A stretch of DNA of 64,000 nucleotides from NCBI RefSeq assembly GCF_003478995.1, contig NZ_QUGI01000002.1, positions 150,024 to 214,023 on the forward strand, given 5' to 3'. The notes beneath the pieces are model-generated. The model worked only from the letters and a program-made list of their open reading frames with translations. It had not been told where the DNA came from and searched no databases. How positions within the stretch are numbered: position 1 is the stretch's first letter; every line of letters starts with the position of its first letter. The position numbers and the translations under genes are program-made. The DNA is from Pseudoflavonifractor sp. AF19-9AC. GTDB taxonomy: Bacteria > Bacillota > Clostridia > Oscillospirales > Oscillospiraceae. Below, in pieces: positions 8,178 to 16,695 of this stretch.

Positions 8178-10766
8178 ATGAGAAACCTGAAGCGGGCTCT
8201 CAGCCTGGCTCTGGCTTCTGTCATGCTCCTGGGCATGATGGTGGTCGGTACCGGCGCGAGCTATGCCGACGTGACTTCCGAGGACAACAAGGAAGCCATC
8301 GAGGTACTCCAGACCATTGGCGTCATGGTTGGCGATAACAACGGCAACTTTAACCCCGACGCTATGGTTACCCGTGAGCAGATGGCTGTCATTATGTGCA
8401 ACCTGCTCGACTACACCGTGTCCACCTACAAGGGCACTACCAAGTTCACCGACGTCTCCGAGTGGGCTCTGCCCTATGTGGAGGCCTGCTATACCAACGG
8501 CATCATCGCTGGCTATAGCGAGACTCAGTTCGGCGGCAACGACTCCGTTACCACCTCTCAGGCTGCTCTGATGATCCTGAAGGCTCTGGGCTATTTCCAG
8601 GAGGCCGGCGACTTCGGCAGCGACTGGGTTGTTTCCACCATTCGTGTGGGTGCTCAGGCCGCGCTGTTTGATGGCGTGGACAACGGCGCCACCGAGGCCC
8701 TGACTCGCAACGACGTGGCTCAGATCGTGCTGAACGCTCTGAAGGCTGAGTGCGTTATGATCGGTTCTCACGACCTGGTTGCCGACGGCAAGGGTGGCTT
8801 TACCACCAAGGCTGTTTATGTGCCCCGCACTGGCACTTCCAGCAAGTATAACGCTATCGTCGGCACCCCTGCCAAAACCATCAACCTGGGCGAAGAGCTG
8901 TACAACGGCACTCTGACCCAGAACGCCAACACTACCGACGCCTTTGGCCGTCCCGCTACCAAGTGGAGCTATAAGTCCACCACCATCGGCACCTTCGCCG
9001 ATCAGCCCATCGCTACTTACACTGCCAAGGCCTCCAAGGGCACCCTGTATGACCTGGTGGGCAGCAGCGTAGTCAGCGATCTGGCCATGAAGAAGACCCC
9101 TCTGTCCTCCGGCGATCAGGATAAGCTGGTTGTCTATGTGGATGGTGTTCAGGTCACCACTGGCAACAAGAACAACTACTTTGGCCGCAACAGTTCTGAT
9201 GGTGGTGTGTCCGGCAACGGCGTGCTGACCGAGGTCTATCTGGACAATAACGGCAACGTCACCCTGGTTTATGTCAACACCTACCTGATGCAGGCCACCA
9301 ACAACTACAGTGAGAGCAAGGGCACCATCAATGTGTCCCTCAAGGGCACCAAGCCCTCTGGCTTGAGCGTCAACGCTCTGGACATCGATGATTTCGATGC
9401 CATCGCTGATTTCAAGGCCGACGACTATATCCTGTATACTGCCTCTCAGAAGAGCGGTTCCTGGGAGATTCAGTCCGTGGCCAAGGCTGAGGTTGTGACC
9501 GGCACTGTGGAAGCTTTCTCCACCGGCAACTATGGCTATGTCAAGATCGACGGCACTCAGTACGATTATGCGCTGAAGGCTGCTTCCGACTCTTCCAACG
9601 GCTATGCGACCGAGTACGTGGTCACTGACACCGCCTCCGTGGTGGTGGACGCCAACGGCTATGTCCTGTACGTGGATAACGCCTCCATCTCTGTTGGCAA
9701 CTACGTCTTCATCAAGAACTTCGCCGAGGCTTCTTCCCTGGCCACTAAGATCATTGCCGATGCCACCTTTACTGACGGCACCAAGGCTGAGATCACCATC
9801 AAGGAAGTATATCATCGTAGTGGCGGCACCCTGAACTCCACTCCCACTACCATTACCGGAAACAACAACACCAAGTGGGGCGGCTGGTACGCTTACACCA
9901 AGAACAGTAAGGACGAGTACACTCTGAAGCAGGCTGTGACCACCAGCTATAATACCGGTGTTGCTATCTCCAACGGCAAGGCTACTATTTCCTCCGTTGG
10001 TACCGCTAATGCCGATACTATCTTCCTGGTGAAGAAGACCGACGGTGATAAGGCTCTGTCCGTTTACACCGGTATTACCAACGTGCCCAGCATTACCAAC
10101 GGCACCGTCTGGGCAATTAACGCCAAGGACGATTCCAGCAAGAAGCTGTCCGTTGTCTATGTCGAGGCTACCAAGAACAACATTGATAACGCTATCACTG
10201 AGAATGTTCTGTTCCTGCTGAAGCATGACTCCACCTATGTGGATACTGCCGACAATGAGAAGGTCTATGTTTGGAATGCCCTTCTGAACGGAGAGGAAGT
10301 CCAGATCAAGTCCAAGACCATTGACAATGTTTCCTATAGCGCTGGCCAGGTGTTCGAGGATTATTCCATCGACAGCGAAGGCTACTACGAGGCCGGCAAT
10401 CCCTTTGCCAATGGCAACAAGACCGCTGTTGACACTCTGAAGATTGCTAACAATCATGTGATTGCTCTCAGTGGAAATACCCTGACGATCGGCGGCAAGG
10501 ATTATATTGTCGACGATGACACCATCATCAATCTGGTGATGCTGCCTGCTGCCAATGCCAATGGTAACAAGCTGAAGAACGAGATCATGACTGACGACAA
10601 TGCCAAGTACGAGACTGGCCTTGGTATTGATGCTGGTGATCTGGAAGGCCGTTTCGATGGTTACAAGGTGACTGGTAAGGTCTATGCCTCTTATGTGGAC
10701 GACAAGAGCGACACCGACCTTCTGGCTTCCGTTTATGTAGTCATCACCGCTGTTCAGGCTATCTAA
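8178..10766 (+). CDS. SLH-domain surface-layer protein A
   Basis: 862 residues. The signal peptide MRNLKRALSLALASVMLLGM... ends near ASYA (about residue 30). SLH repeats follow at about 32-200 (IGVMVGDNNGNFNPDAMVTR, then FTDVSEWALPYVEACYTNGI, then a third), which bind secondary cell-wall polymer. The remaining 650 residues are Thr/Ser/Asn/Asp-rich beta-type repeats with no catalytic motif. The start is fixed by AAAGGAGG eight bases before the ATG; the open frame upstream to 7848 has none. The signal peptide and ribosome site are almost identical at DNA level to those of the second SLH gene. Likely a major secreted cell-surface protein. Confidence 0.93.
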   Translation: MRNLKRALSLALASVMLLGMMVVGTGASYADVTSEDNKEAIEVLQTIGVMVGDNNGNFNPDAMVTREQMAVIMCNLLDYTVSTYKGTTKFTDVSEWALPYVEACYTNGIIAGYSETQFGGNDSVTTSQAALMILKALGYFQEAGDFGSDWVVSTIRVGAQAALFDGVDNGATEALTRNDVAQIVLNALKAECVMIGSHDLVADGKGGFTTKAVYVPRTGTSSKYNAIVGTPAKTINLGEELYNGTLTQNANTTDAFGRPATKWSYKSTTIGTFADQPIATYTAKASKGTLYDLVGSSVVSDLAMKKTPLSSGDQDKLVVYVDGVQVTTGNKNNYFGRNSSDGGVSGNGVLTEVYLDNNGNVTLVYVNTYLMQATNNYSESKGTINVSLKGTKPSGLSVNALDIDDFDAIADFKADDYILYTASQKSGSWEIQSVAKAEVVTGTVEAFSTGNYGYVKIDGTQYDYALKAASDSSNGYATEYVVTDTASVVVDANGYVLYVDNASISVGNYVFIKNFAEASSLATKIIADATFTDGTKAEITIKEVYHRSGGTLNSTPTTITGNNNTKWGGWYAYTKNSKDEYTLKQAVTTSYNTGVAISNGKATISSVGTANADTIFLVKKTDGDKALSVYTGITNVPSITNGTVWAINAKDDSSKKLSVVYVEATKNNIDNAITENVLFLLKHDSTYVDTADNEKVYVWNALLNGEEVQIKSKTIDNVSYSAGQVFEDYSIDSEGYYEAGNPFANGNKTAVDTLKIANNHVIALSGNTLTIGGKDYIVDDDTIINLVMLPAANANGNKLKNEIMTDDNAKYETGLGIDAGDLEGRFDGYKVTGKVYASYVDDKSDTDLLASVYVVITAVQAI

Positions 10767-10833
10767 TCTTCGGCAATAAGTTTCCGAGGATGATGTCAAT
10801 TTAAAAATCCCTACTAGGATTTTTAGCAGCCTA

Positions 10834-10865
10834 AGACACCCCGCGCTGTAAAGCGCGGGGTGTCT
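10834..10865. terminator. shared terminator between SLH gene A and the convergent fibre gene
   Basis: A perfect 14-bp stem (10834-10847 with 10852-10865, loop GTAA) then ATTTCTATTT. The convergent fibre gene ends 9 bases further on, so it probably serves both directions. A smaller AAAAATCC/GGATTTTT hairpin lies just upstream at 10804-10824. Confidence 0.8.
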
Positions 10866-10873
10866 ATTTCTAT

Positions 10874-11284
10874 TTATTTTAATGCTACATAATGAAGCAC
10901 CTGGTCAGTCAGATTTGAGTACACATTTGTATAGTCTGATCTTTGATAGTAAACCTGAAATCCGCCATCCACGATTGACAGTATGGTGTAAGAGTTGGAC
11001 GTTGTGGGTTGTCCCTGCAACGCAAGTCCTCCATAGTACCCGTTCCCCGCAGAAGAATATGTATAACCATGTCCATTGCAGACATACACCGCTCTTGGCG
11101 TAAAACCCAGATCGATAAACCGGCTTGTTGCCCCGTTCCCCACATAGGTACCCGTGACAATCACAGGGATTGTTGCCAGCGCCGCATCAATTTTTGCGTT
11201 GTCTTCATTAAATTCCGTGCGAATTACTTTGTCCTCGGCCGCCCACTGATTTAATCCGTAGTTGCTGGTCTGTCCGCTTGCCAT
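10874..11284 (-). CDS. small tail-fibre-like protein, copy 1 (module A)
   Basis: 136 residues, no signal peptide, no membrane segment. Residues 1-38 start MASGQTSNYGLNQWAAEDKV and are nearly identical to two other genes in this window. The rest is a variable beta-rich domain with a shared scaffold (VTGTYVGNG, then LGFTPRAVYV). The pattern of a conserved N-terminal hook plus variable end resembles short phage tail-fibre or receptor-binding proteins, but no phage genes are near. GGAGGAATTTTC precedes the ATG. It is single, convergent with SLH gene A, and expressed through a structured leader (11370-11560). Its secretion route is unknown. Confidence 0.8.
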   Translation of the reverse strand: MASGQTSNYGLNQWAAEDKVIRTEFNEDNAKIDAALATIPVIVTGTYVGNGATSRFIDLGFTPRAVYVCNGHGYTYSSAGNGYYGGLALQGQPTTSNSYTILSIVDGGFQVYYQRSDYTNVYSNLTDQVLHYVALK

Positions 11285-11369
11285 GAAAATTCCTCCTTTT
11301 GAGACACATTTGCTGCCGCACTTCGCCGGAGGCCTCCCCTATTAAAGGGAATGTCCGTAAAACGCGAAT

Positions 11370-11560
11370 AGGTTTTGCAGTCACCCCTCAAAAAAGCCTC
11401 CCACGGGCAAAGAGGCGAAGCGCAGCTTCGCAGAAAGTTCTTTGCCACGCTTTCTTTCAAGAAAGCGTGCAAGAAAGCGGGGAAGAAAGCGCAGCTCTCG
11501 TACCTGGCGGGCAGTTGCACAAAATCGTACACATTCATACAAATATTGGAAATTTTGCCC
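11370..11560 (-). promoter_or_regulatory. structured leader of fibre gene 1, repeated at fibre gene 2
   Basis: Read on the minus strand: TTCCAATATTTGTATGA, then TGTACGATTTTGTGCAACTG, then a hairpin (GCTTTCTTGAAAGAAAGC), then a two-level hairpin in which GCAAAGA and TCTTTGC enclose GCGAAGC-TGC-GCTTCGC. The same blocks occur in the same order before fibre gene 2 at 39530-39700. A leader frame (starting M-N-V-Y-D-F-V-Q-L-P-A-R-Y-E) stays open through both copies. It could be a cis-acting RNA or a small dispersed repeat captured by both genes. Confidence 0.6.
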
Positions 11561-11584
11561 CACCATGCCCTGGGGCTTCAACCA

Positions 11585-11627
11585 AAATAAAAAGCAAGGC
11601 CCGCCTCCCAAAGGAGGCGGGCCTTGC
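11585..11627 (-). terminator. terminator of the phosphoglucomutase gene
   Basis: A perfect 15-bp stem (11594-11608 with 11613-11627, loop CAAA) has an A-rich run at 11585-11593, which is the T-tract on the minus strand. A near-copy terminates rpiB at 39475, at the matching edge of module B. Confidence 0.9.
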
Positions 11628-11652
11628 GGCATTTTCTTCAACGATAAGTGGT

Positions 11653-13380
11653 TCAGCCCTTGAGGGTCTCGGCCCAGGCGGCGTACTTGGCCACCTTCTC
11701 GTCGCAGTCGGCCTTGGAGGTGCCGTTGGCCAGGATATAAACCTTGACCTTGGGCTCGGTGCCGGAGGGACGGACGATGAGGCTGGTGCCGTCGGCCATC
11801 TCATAGCGCAGCACGTTGGAGCCGGTGAGCTCCATGGTGGACTTGCTGCCGTCGGCCACGGTGACCACGCTGCCGTCCTGGTAGTCCTTCTGCTGGCGGA
11901 CCGCCACGCCGGCGATCTCCACCGGGGGCTTCTCCCGCAGGCCGGCCATCAGATCGGCCATCTTCTTCAGGCCATCCAGGCCGGGCATGACCAGGTTCAG
12001 GGTCTTCTCACCGTAGTAGCCGTACTTCTCAAAGAGCTGCTGGAGGGCATCGTACAGGGTCAGGCCCTGAGAGGCGTACCAGGCGGCCATCTCGGTGAGC
12101 TCCACGCTGGCGGAGACGGCGTCCTTGTCCCGCACGTAGTCGCCCAGCATGTAGCCGTAGGACTCCTCGTAGGACATGATGACCTTGCCCTGGCCGCTCT
12201 CCTCCAGCTGGTCCTTCTTCTGGGCCAGGAACTTGAAGCCGGTGAAGGTATCGTAGCACTGCAGGCCATTGACCTCGGCCACCTTCCGGGCCATCTCGGT
12301 GGTCACAATGGTCTTGAGGGCCACCGGCTTCTCCGGCATCTTGCCGGTGCGGCGCTTGGCTCCAATCAGGTAGTCCAGCAGCAGCACGCCCGTCTGGTTG
12401 CCGGAGATGACCACAAAGTCGTCGTCCTTGGTGCGCACCATGATGCCCACGCGGTCGGCGTCGGGGTCGGAGCCCAGGATAAAGTCGGCGTTGTTCTTCT
12501 TGGCCAGATCCACCGCCAGGTAGAAGCCCTCAGGGTTCTCCGGGTTGGGGGAGACCACGGTGGGGAAGTCGCCGTCAATGACCATCTGCTCGGGAACGCA
12601 GATGACGTTCTTCATGCCCAGGCGCTTGAGAGCCTCGGGAATGAGCTTGTAGCCGGTGCCGTGAAAGGGGGTGTACACCATCTTAAAGGTATCGGCCACC
12701 TGCTCCACCACCGCCTTATCGTTGACCTGCTCCATGACGTTGGCCAGGAACTTCTCGTCGGTCTCGGCGCCCATGAGGACGATCTTGCCCTCGGCCACCG
12801 CCTGGTCGTAGTCCATCCGCTTGACGCAGGCGAACACGTCCAACTCCTTCATCTTCTTAGCCACCTCGTCGGCGTGCTTGGGGGGCAGCTGGGCGCCGTC
12901 CTCCCAGTACACCTTGTAGCCGTTATACTCCTTGGGGTTGTGGCTGGCGGTGACGTTGATGCCGGCGATGCAGCCGTACTCCCGGACCGCGAAGCTGAGC
13001 TCGGGGGTGGGGCGCAGGGACTCGAAAAGACGCACGGGGATGCCGTTGCCCGCCATGACGCAGGCGGCCTCCCGGGCGAAGATGTCCGAATTGTTCCGGC
13101 AGTCGAAGCAAACCGCCACACCCCGGGCGGCGGCCAGGGGGCCCTCCTCCAGGATGACCTGGGCAAAGGCCTGGGTGGCGTGACGGATGACATGGACGTT
13201 CATCCGATAGAGACCCACACCCATGGTGCCGCGGAGTCCGGCAGTGCCGAAGGCCAACTGATCAAAAAAGCGGGACTCGATCTCCTTGTCGTCATTCTGA
13301 ATGGCCTCCAGCTCGGCCTTCTCCTGGGCGGAGAGGGCGTGGCTATTCAACCAGGCCTGGTAAGTATCGCGATAGGACAT
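11653..13380 (-). CDS. phosphoglucomutase/phosphomannomutase
   Basis: 575 residues, typical of the long Firmicute alpha-phosphoglucomutase (PgcA-like). It interconverts glucose-1-phosphate and glucose-6-phosphate for polysaccharide and cell-wall precursors. Visible motifs: FGTAGLRGTMGVG near residue 45, the phosphoserine loop TASHNPKEYNGYK near residue 143, the metal loop DPDADRVGI near 300, sugar-binding MSYEESYGY near 400, and phosphate-binding RPSGTEPK at the C-terminus. GGAGG lies 8 bases before the ATG. Monocistronic, with its own terminator. Confidence 0.95.
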   Translation of the reverse strand: MSYRDTYQAWLNSHALSAQEKAELEAIQNDDKEIESRFFDQLAFGTAGLRGTMGVGLYRMNVHVIRHATQAFAQVILEEGPLAAARGVAVCFDCRNNSDIFAREAACVMAGNGIPVRLFESLRPTPELSFAVREYGCIAGINVTASHNPKEYNGYKVYWEDGAQLPPKHADEVAKKMKELDVFACVKRMDYDQAVAEGKIVLMGAETDEKFLANVMEQVNDKAVVEQVADTFKMVYTPFHGTGYKLIPEALKRLGMKNVICVPEQMVIDGDFPTVVSPNPENPEGFYLAVDLAKKNNADFILGSDPDADRVGIMVRTKDDDFVVISGNQTGVLLLDYLIGAKRRTGKMPEKPVALKTIVTTEMARKVAEVNGLQCYDTFTGFKFLAQKKDQLEESGQGKVIMSYEESYGYMLGDYVRDKDAVSASVELTEMAAWYASQGLTLYDALQQLFEKYGYYGEKTLNLVMPGLDGLKKMADLMAGLREKPPVEIAGVAVRQQKDYQDGSVVTVADGSKSTMELTGSNVLRYEMADGTSLIVRPSGTEPKVKVYILANGTSKADCDEKVAKYAAWAETLKG

Positions 13381-13501
13381 GACAACGACCTCCTATGTTA
13401 AAATCTCCCTCGGGCAGCGGCCCAATTATGTGGTTTCATTATAGCATCCCGGCAGAGAGACTTCCAGTGGTTCTTGGAGAACGGAAGGAGAAATTTCGCT
13501 G

Positions 13502-13918
13502 TTAATACTTCTTTTCGCAGTAGCAGTTGGCGCACAGCAGCACCACAAAGAGCACCAGTACCACAGCGAACAGCGTCAGGGCCACCACAATCCAAGAAAA
13601 GGACTGGGTAAAGCCGTAGGCCACCAGGGCCAGCAGCGCCCCGGCCAGCAGCAGGCCGTTGAGGATGCGCAGGGTCATGTAGCCGCTCTGGACGGCGATG
13701 AACAGGGCCCGCTCGTCTATTTTGCCCGCAATTTCGGTCTCCAAATCTTTTTCAGAGCAGGCAAACCACAGGTTTCCGCCCGCCATGGCGGCCAGCAGCA
13801 GGGCGCCGATGAGGTAGCGGAGGGAGGGCCCCTGGATCAGGGTCAGAAAGAGTATGCCGCCGCACAGCGCCAGGCAGAGAAGCCCCGTGAAGAAGGGGCG
13901 GTAATGTCGGATTTTCAT
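13502..13918 (-). CDS. small membrane protein with DER motif
   Basis: 138 residues with four hydrophobic segments, two on each side of a charged loop reading EIAGKIDERALFIAVQSG. That loop is a degenerate form of the ERAExDERNxxxxxKAA motif of the five upstream paralogues, so this is a diverged member of the same family (DUF2178-like by appearance). The start at 13918 overlaps the stop of the RluA-type gene as ATGA, with GGAG eight bases before; the longer frame to 13936 has no ribosome site. Last gene of the minus-strand operon that begins at the XRE regulator. Confidence 0.8.
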   Translation of the reverse strand: MKIRHYRPFFTGLLCLALCGGILFLTLIQGPSLRYLIGALLLAAMAGGNLWFACSEKDLETEIAGKIDERALFIAVQSGYMTLRILNGLLLAGALLALVAYGFTQSFSWIVVALTLFAVVLVLFVVLLCANCYCEKKY

Positions 13919-14826
13919 ACAAAATCTCCTTTCCATTGGGGGACAAGGGTCTCCATATCATGGGGCAGAGGAGCTGTAAAGGTGAGCTCCTGTTCGGTAA
14001 TGGGGTGACGGAAGGTGACCTGCCAGGAGTGGAGAGCGGGGCGGGGAATGAGCTCCGGCGCCTCCCGGCCGTAGAGAAAGTCCCCCAGCAGGGGATGGCC
14101 CAGGTGGGCCATGTGGACCCGAATCTGGTGGGTGCGGCCGGTGTCCAGCTCCAGACGCAGCAGAGAACAGGCCCCGTCCGTCCACAGGGTCTCATACCGG
14201 GTGCGGGCCGCCTTGCCGTCGGGGCGCACCTCCTGCTCCACCAGGGAGCCCGTTTTGGGGCCCAGGGGGGCGTCGATGAGCCCGGAAGGAGGCTGGGGCG
14301 CTCCCTCGCACACCGCCAGATAGGTCCGGCGGAACTGGGGGGTGTGGAGCTGCTCCTTCAGCACCTCCTGGGCGTGGGGATGCTTGGCCACCACCAGCAG
14401 GCCGGAGGTGCCCCGATCCAGACGGTGAATGGGGTGAGCGTCCCCCTCAATCCCCTTCAAATCGTAATAATAGAGAAGGAAATTACAAATTGTATCGTCA
14501 AAATGGCCCGGACCGGGGTGGACAGGGACGCCGGGGGCCTTGTTCAGTACCAAGAGGTCCTCGTCCTCGTAGACAATATCCAGAGGGCCAGGAGCAGGGA
14601 CGATGCCGCTGCGCCGCTCGGGGTCCGACAGCCGCACCGACAGCACCTGCCCCTCCCGGGGGCAGAACCGGGTGTTTACCCGCACCCCATCCACCAGAAT
14701 GCCGTCCTCCAGCCACTTCACCCGCCGCACCACCGTCCCGGACAGGCCCAGGTGCTTTTTCAGCAGGGTGTCCACCTTGATGCCCGCCAGCTCCGCCGTG
14801 ACGGGCAGCTCCAGCCGGCGGCTCAC
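13915..14826 (-). CDS. RluA/RluD-family RNA pseudouridine synthase
   Basis: 303 residues. An N-terminal S4 RNA-binding domain (about 15-75) is followed by the catalytic domain with HRLDRGTSGLLVVAK, whose Asp is the nucleophile, and by RTHQIRVHMAHLGHPLLGD. It isomerises uridines in rRNA or tRNA; the exact site cannot be told from sequence. The start is a GTG at 14826 overlapping the upstream stop (GTGA). The open frame continues far upstream to 15213, but that part is the shadow of the neighbouring membrane gene. It sits inside the DERN-motif operon, apparently a passenger. Confidence 0.92.
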   Translation of the reverse strand: MSRRLELPVTAELAGIKVDTLLKKHLGLSGTVVRRVKWLEDGILVDGVRVNTRFCPREGQVLSVRLSDPERRSGIVPAPGPLDIVYEDEDLLVLNKAPGVPVHPGPGHFDDTICNFLLYYYDLKGIEGDAHPIHRLDRGTSGLLVVAKHPHAQEVLKEQLHTPQFRRTYLAVCEGAPQPPSGLIDAPLGPKTGSLVEQEVRPDGKAARTRYETLWTDGACSLLRLELDTGRTHQIRVHMAHLGHPLLGDFLYGREAPELIPRPALHSWQVTFRHPITEQELTFTAPLPHDMETLVPQWKGDFV

Positions 14827-15284
14827 AGCTTTTTGGACAGCCGCCAGTAGGCCGCCCCGTACAGGAGGGCGTAGAGCACCAGGCAGCCCACCGCCGCCAT
14901 GGCCAGACGGGTGTCCACGGCGATGAGGACAAAGGATGCTCCCGCCAGTAGGAAAATGAGGGCGTCCCCGGCAAGCCGGGCGGCCTGGGACGTCAGGTAT
15001 TGGCCCCGCTCGTCCCGCTCCCGGATGCGGGCGGACTTCCAGCGCTCCGGGTGGCGGAGCATCATCTGAGAGCGGAGGACAATACCGCAGGCGGAGATGA
15101 GGATGCCAAAGCTGGCACCCCGGTAGAAAGCCCGGGCCATGTCGCTGAGGGGACTTTGGGGCAGCAGGGTGACCGAGACAATAAGCCCCAGCAGACCCAG
15201 ACCTGCCAGCCACAGGCCAACGCGGCGGCGGGTGCGGAGGACCCGGCCATAGTCATCCCCCGCAGTACAGCGGTTGATTATCAT
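14823..15284 (-). CDS. small membrane protein, DERN-motif family member
   Basis: 153 residues with four hydrophobic segments in two pairs. The central charged loop RIRERDERGQYLTSQAARLA is the family motif (usually ERAExDERNxxxxxKAA). GGAGGG lies upstream of the ATG. It overlaps the RluA-type gene by four bases, so translation is coupled. The function of the family is unknown; the motif and topology suggest a small multi-subunit membrane complex made of several related chains. Confidence 0.8.
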   Translation of the reverse strand: MIINRCTAGDDYGRVLRTRRRVGLWLAGLGLLGLIVSVTLLPQSPLSDMARAFYRGASFGILISACGIVLRSQMMLRHPERWKSARIRERDERGQYLTSQAARLAGDALIFLLAGASFVLIAVDTRLAMAAVGCLVLYALLYGAAYWRLSKKL

Positions 15285-15297
15285 GAAAACTCCCTCC

Positions 15298-15723
15298 TTA
15301 CAGGCGACGGTCCCAACGGGCCAGGTTCACAAGGTAAAAGACATTGTGGAGGACAACCGCCCCGGTGGAGAGGATCATCCACAGCAGACTTCCCTGCATC
15401 AGGGCCACCACAAAGGGGACCCACAGCAGGCACAGCGTCCAGTAAAAGCTGCTCTGTGCGGCCTTCTCCCGGATGAGCACCACCCGCTCGTCGTACTCCG
15501 CCCGCTCCGCCTCCCTGCGCTCCTCCGGGGACATGGAACGCATCAGCAGGGGGATGAGCAGAGCGGTTCCTCCCACGCCGCCCAGAGCGCCGCCGCACCC
15601 GCACATGAGGCCAATGATAGAGCCGGGCAGGCGATCGCCCAGCACCAGGGCACACCCTATGAGCAGAAGTCCGGCCAGCAGCCCAAGGGCTCCCAGTACC
15701 AATTTTCCGCGCTCGTTTTTCAT
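15298..15723 (-). CDS. small membrane protein, DERN-motif family member
   Basis: 141 residues. Two hydrophobic segments, a charged loop EERREAERAEYDERVVLIRE with KAA after it, then two more segments. The start at 15723 has AAAGG ten bases upstream; the longer frame to 15756 has no site and would overlap the previous gene. A glycine-rich second segment (GCGGALGGVGGTALL) distinguishes it from its siblings. Part of the XRE-led array. Confidence 0.82.
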   Translation of the reverse strand: MKNERGKLVLGALGLLAGLLLIGCALVLGDRLPGSIIGLMCGCGGALGGVGGTALLIPLLMRSMSPEERREAERAEYDERVVLIREKAAQSSFYWTLCLLWVPFVVALMQGSLLWMILSTGAVVLHNVFYLVNLARWDRRL

Positions 15724-15752
15724 AGCGATATCCTTTCTGCTGCAAGGCAGCT

Positions 15753-16187
15753 TCACATCTCACTCTTGAGCCGTACGCCCTTCCACAGGTAGGCGATGAG
15801 CTGAACGACGAACACCGCCAGCACCGTGTACTCCCCCACCGTCTGTTCCAGCGTGGACAAAATGAAGTAAGCCGCCGCCAGCACGTAGCAGGACACCTCA
15901 AAGCCAAAGGCGGCCGCCTTTTCCTCCATGAGCTGGTTGCGCTCATCCCGCTGGGCCACTTCCATCTCCCGCCGGGTTTGGGGGTCGGCCTTCTGCCAGA
16001 TTTCCCGATGCAGGCCACTCATGAGGTACAGTACCAAGGCGGCACCGAACAGGCCCTGAAAGGCGTTTTCCACGATGCGGGAGAGGTCTTCGGGCAGCTC
16101 CAGCCCCGGCAGAATCAGCCAGCGGGCCGCCATGCTGACCACAATCAGAGCAATTGCCACACGTTCCTTGGTCTTACTCACGTTCAC
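15753..16187 (-). CDS. small membrane protein, DERN-motif family member
   Basis: 144 residues, four hydrophobic segments, loop RREMEVAQRDERNQLMEEKA between segments two and three. GGAGGAATG precedes the start closely. It lies 20 bases from the upstream paralogue and 29 from the next, so all are on one transcript. Confidence 0.82.
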   Translation of the reverse strand: MNVSKTKERVAIALIVVSMAARWLILPGLELPEDLSRIVENAFQGLFGAALVLYLMSGLHREIWQKADPQTRREMEVAQRDERNQLMEEKAAAFGFEVSCYVLAAAYFILSTLEQTVGEYTVLAVFVVQLIAYLWKGVRLKSEM

Positions 16188-16207
16188 AGCACATTCCTCC
16201 CCGCAGT

Positions 16208-16624
16208 TCAGTATCGCTTCTCATAGAATCGGGTTGCGGCCAGATAAGTAATAAAGCTCAGGAGCAGCACGGCCAGCACCACAATCATCCCCGGGGTACA
16301 CGCCAGAATATCCATCACAATATAAGCCGCCAGCAAGAAAAACAGGGTGGCCTGCCAGGTAAAATAGGCCGCCTTTCCCCAGATCATCTGGTTGCGCTCG
16401 TCCCGCTCGGCCCGCTCCGCCTGCCGCTTCTTTTCTGGATCCCTTCGCTGAATCGCCCAGCCCACCAGACCAGCAGCGGAGCCGGCGGTCACCGCGTTAA
16501 GTACAATCCGAAGGGCCCGGTAATAAGGCGCATCCACCAGCCCGGGCAGGACCGCTATCTGAAGGGGCAGCCCAATAAGCAGAAGGACTCCGCAGGTCCA
16601 GGGAAACCAGTTTCGCCTCTTCAT
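16208..16624 (-). CDS. small membrane protein, DERN-motif family member
   Basis: 138 residues. Loop KKRQAERAERDERNQMIWGK is followed by AAYFTWQATLFFLLAA, very close to the product of 16696-17124. Its start overlaps the stop of a decayed HTH gene as ATGA, just as the next copy overlaps the intact regulator. This shows that a regulator plus membrane-gene pair was duplicated in tandem. Confidence 0.83.
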   Translation of the reverse strand: MKRRNWFPWTCGVLLLIGLPLQIAVLPGLVDAPYYRALRIVLNAVTAGSAAGLVGWAIQRRDPEKKRQAERAERDERNQMIWGKAAYFTWQATLFFLLAAYIVMDILACTPGMIVVLAVLLLSFITYLAATRFYEKRY

Positions 16625-16695
16625 GGTGTTTCCTCCTCAAATAAGAAGATTTCATCAACGATCAGGCCAAAATATTTGGCAATAGTGGGCGGGCA
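16621..16695 (-). pseudogene. fossil C-terminus of a second XRE regulator
   Basis: The minus strand reads PTIAKYFGLIVDEIFLFEEE then TP and a stop. This matches the C-terminus of the intact regulator ([20 protein letters not shown], then P). Only about 22 codons remain, and the helix-turn-helix part is gone. It still ends in an ATGA overlap with the following membrane gene, so it may persist because it supplies the ribosome site GAGGAGG. Confidence 0.85.

Noticed and set aside
8160..10799. 879-codon open frame antisense to SLH gene A, and a similar 873-codon frame at 40718-43339 antisense to SLH gene B
   Set aside because: Both mirror the codon bias of the SLH genes (GCC/ACC/GTC-rich repeats), give low-complexity G/V/L/H/I protein, and have no ribosome site.
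10874..11284. Diversity-generating retroelement acting on the fibre genes
   Set aside because: No reverse transcriptase, template repeat or A-biased variable repeat is present in the window; the variable ends differ in length and sequence throughout.
13915..15213. Long N-terminal extension of the RluA-type protein
   Set aside because: The extension is Pro/Gly/Arg-rich and coincides with the neighbouring membrane gene in another frame; the GTGA overlap start at 14826 fits the S4 domain.
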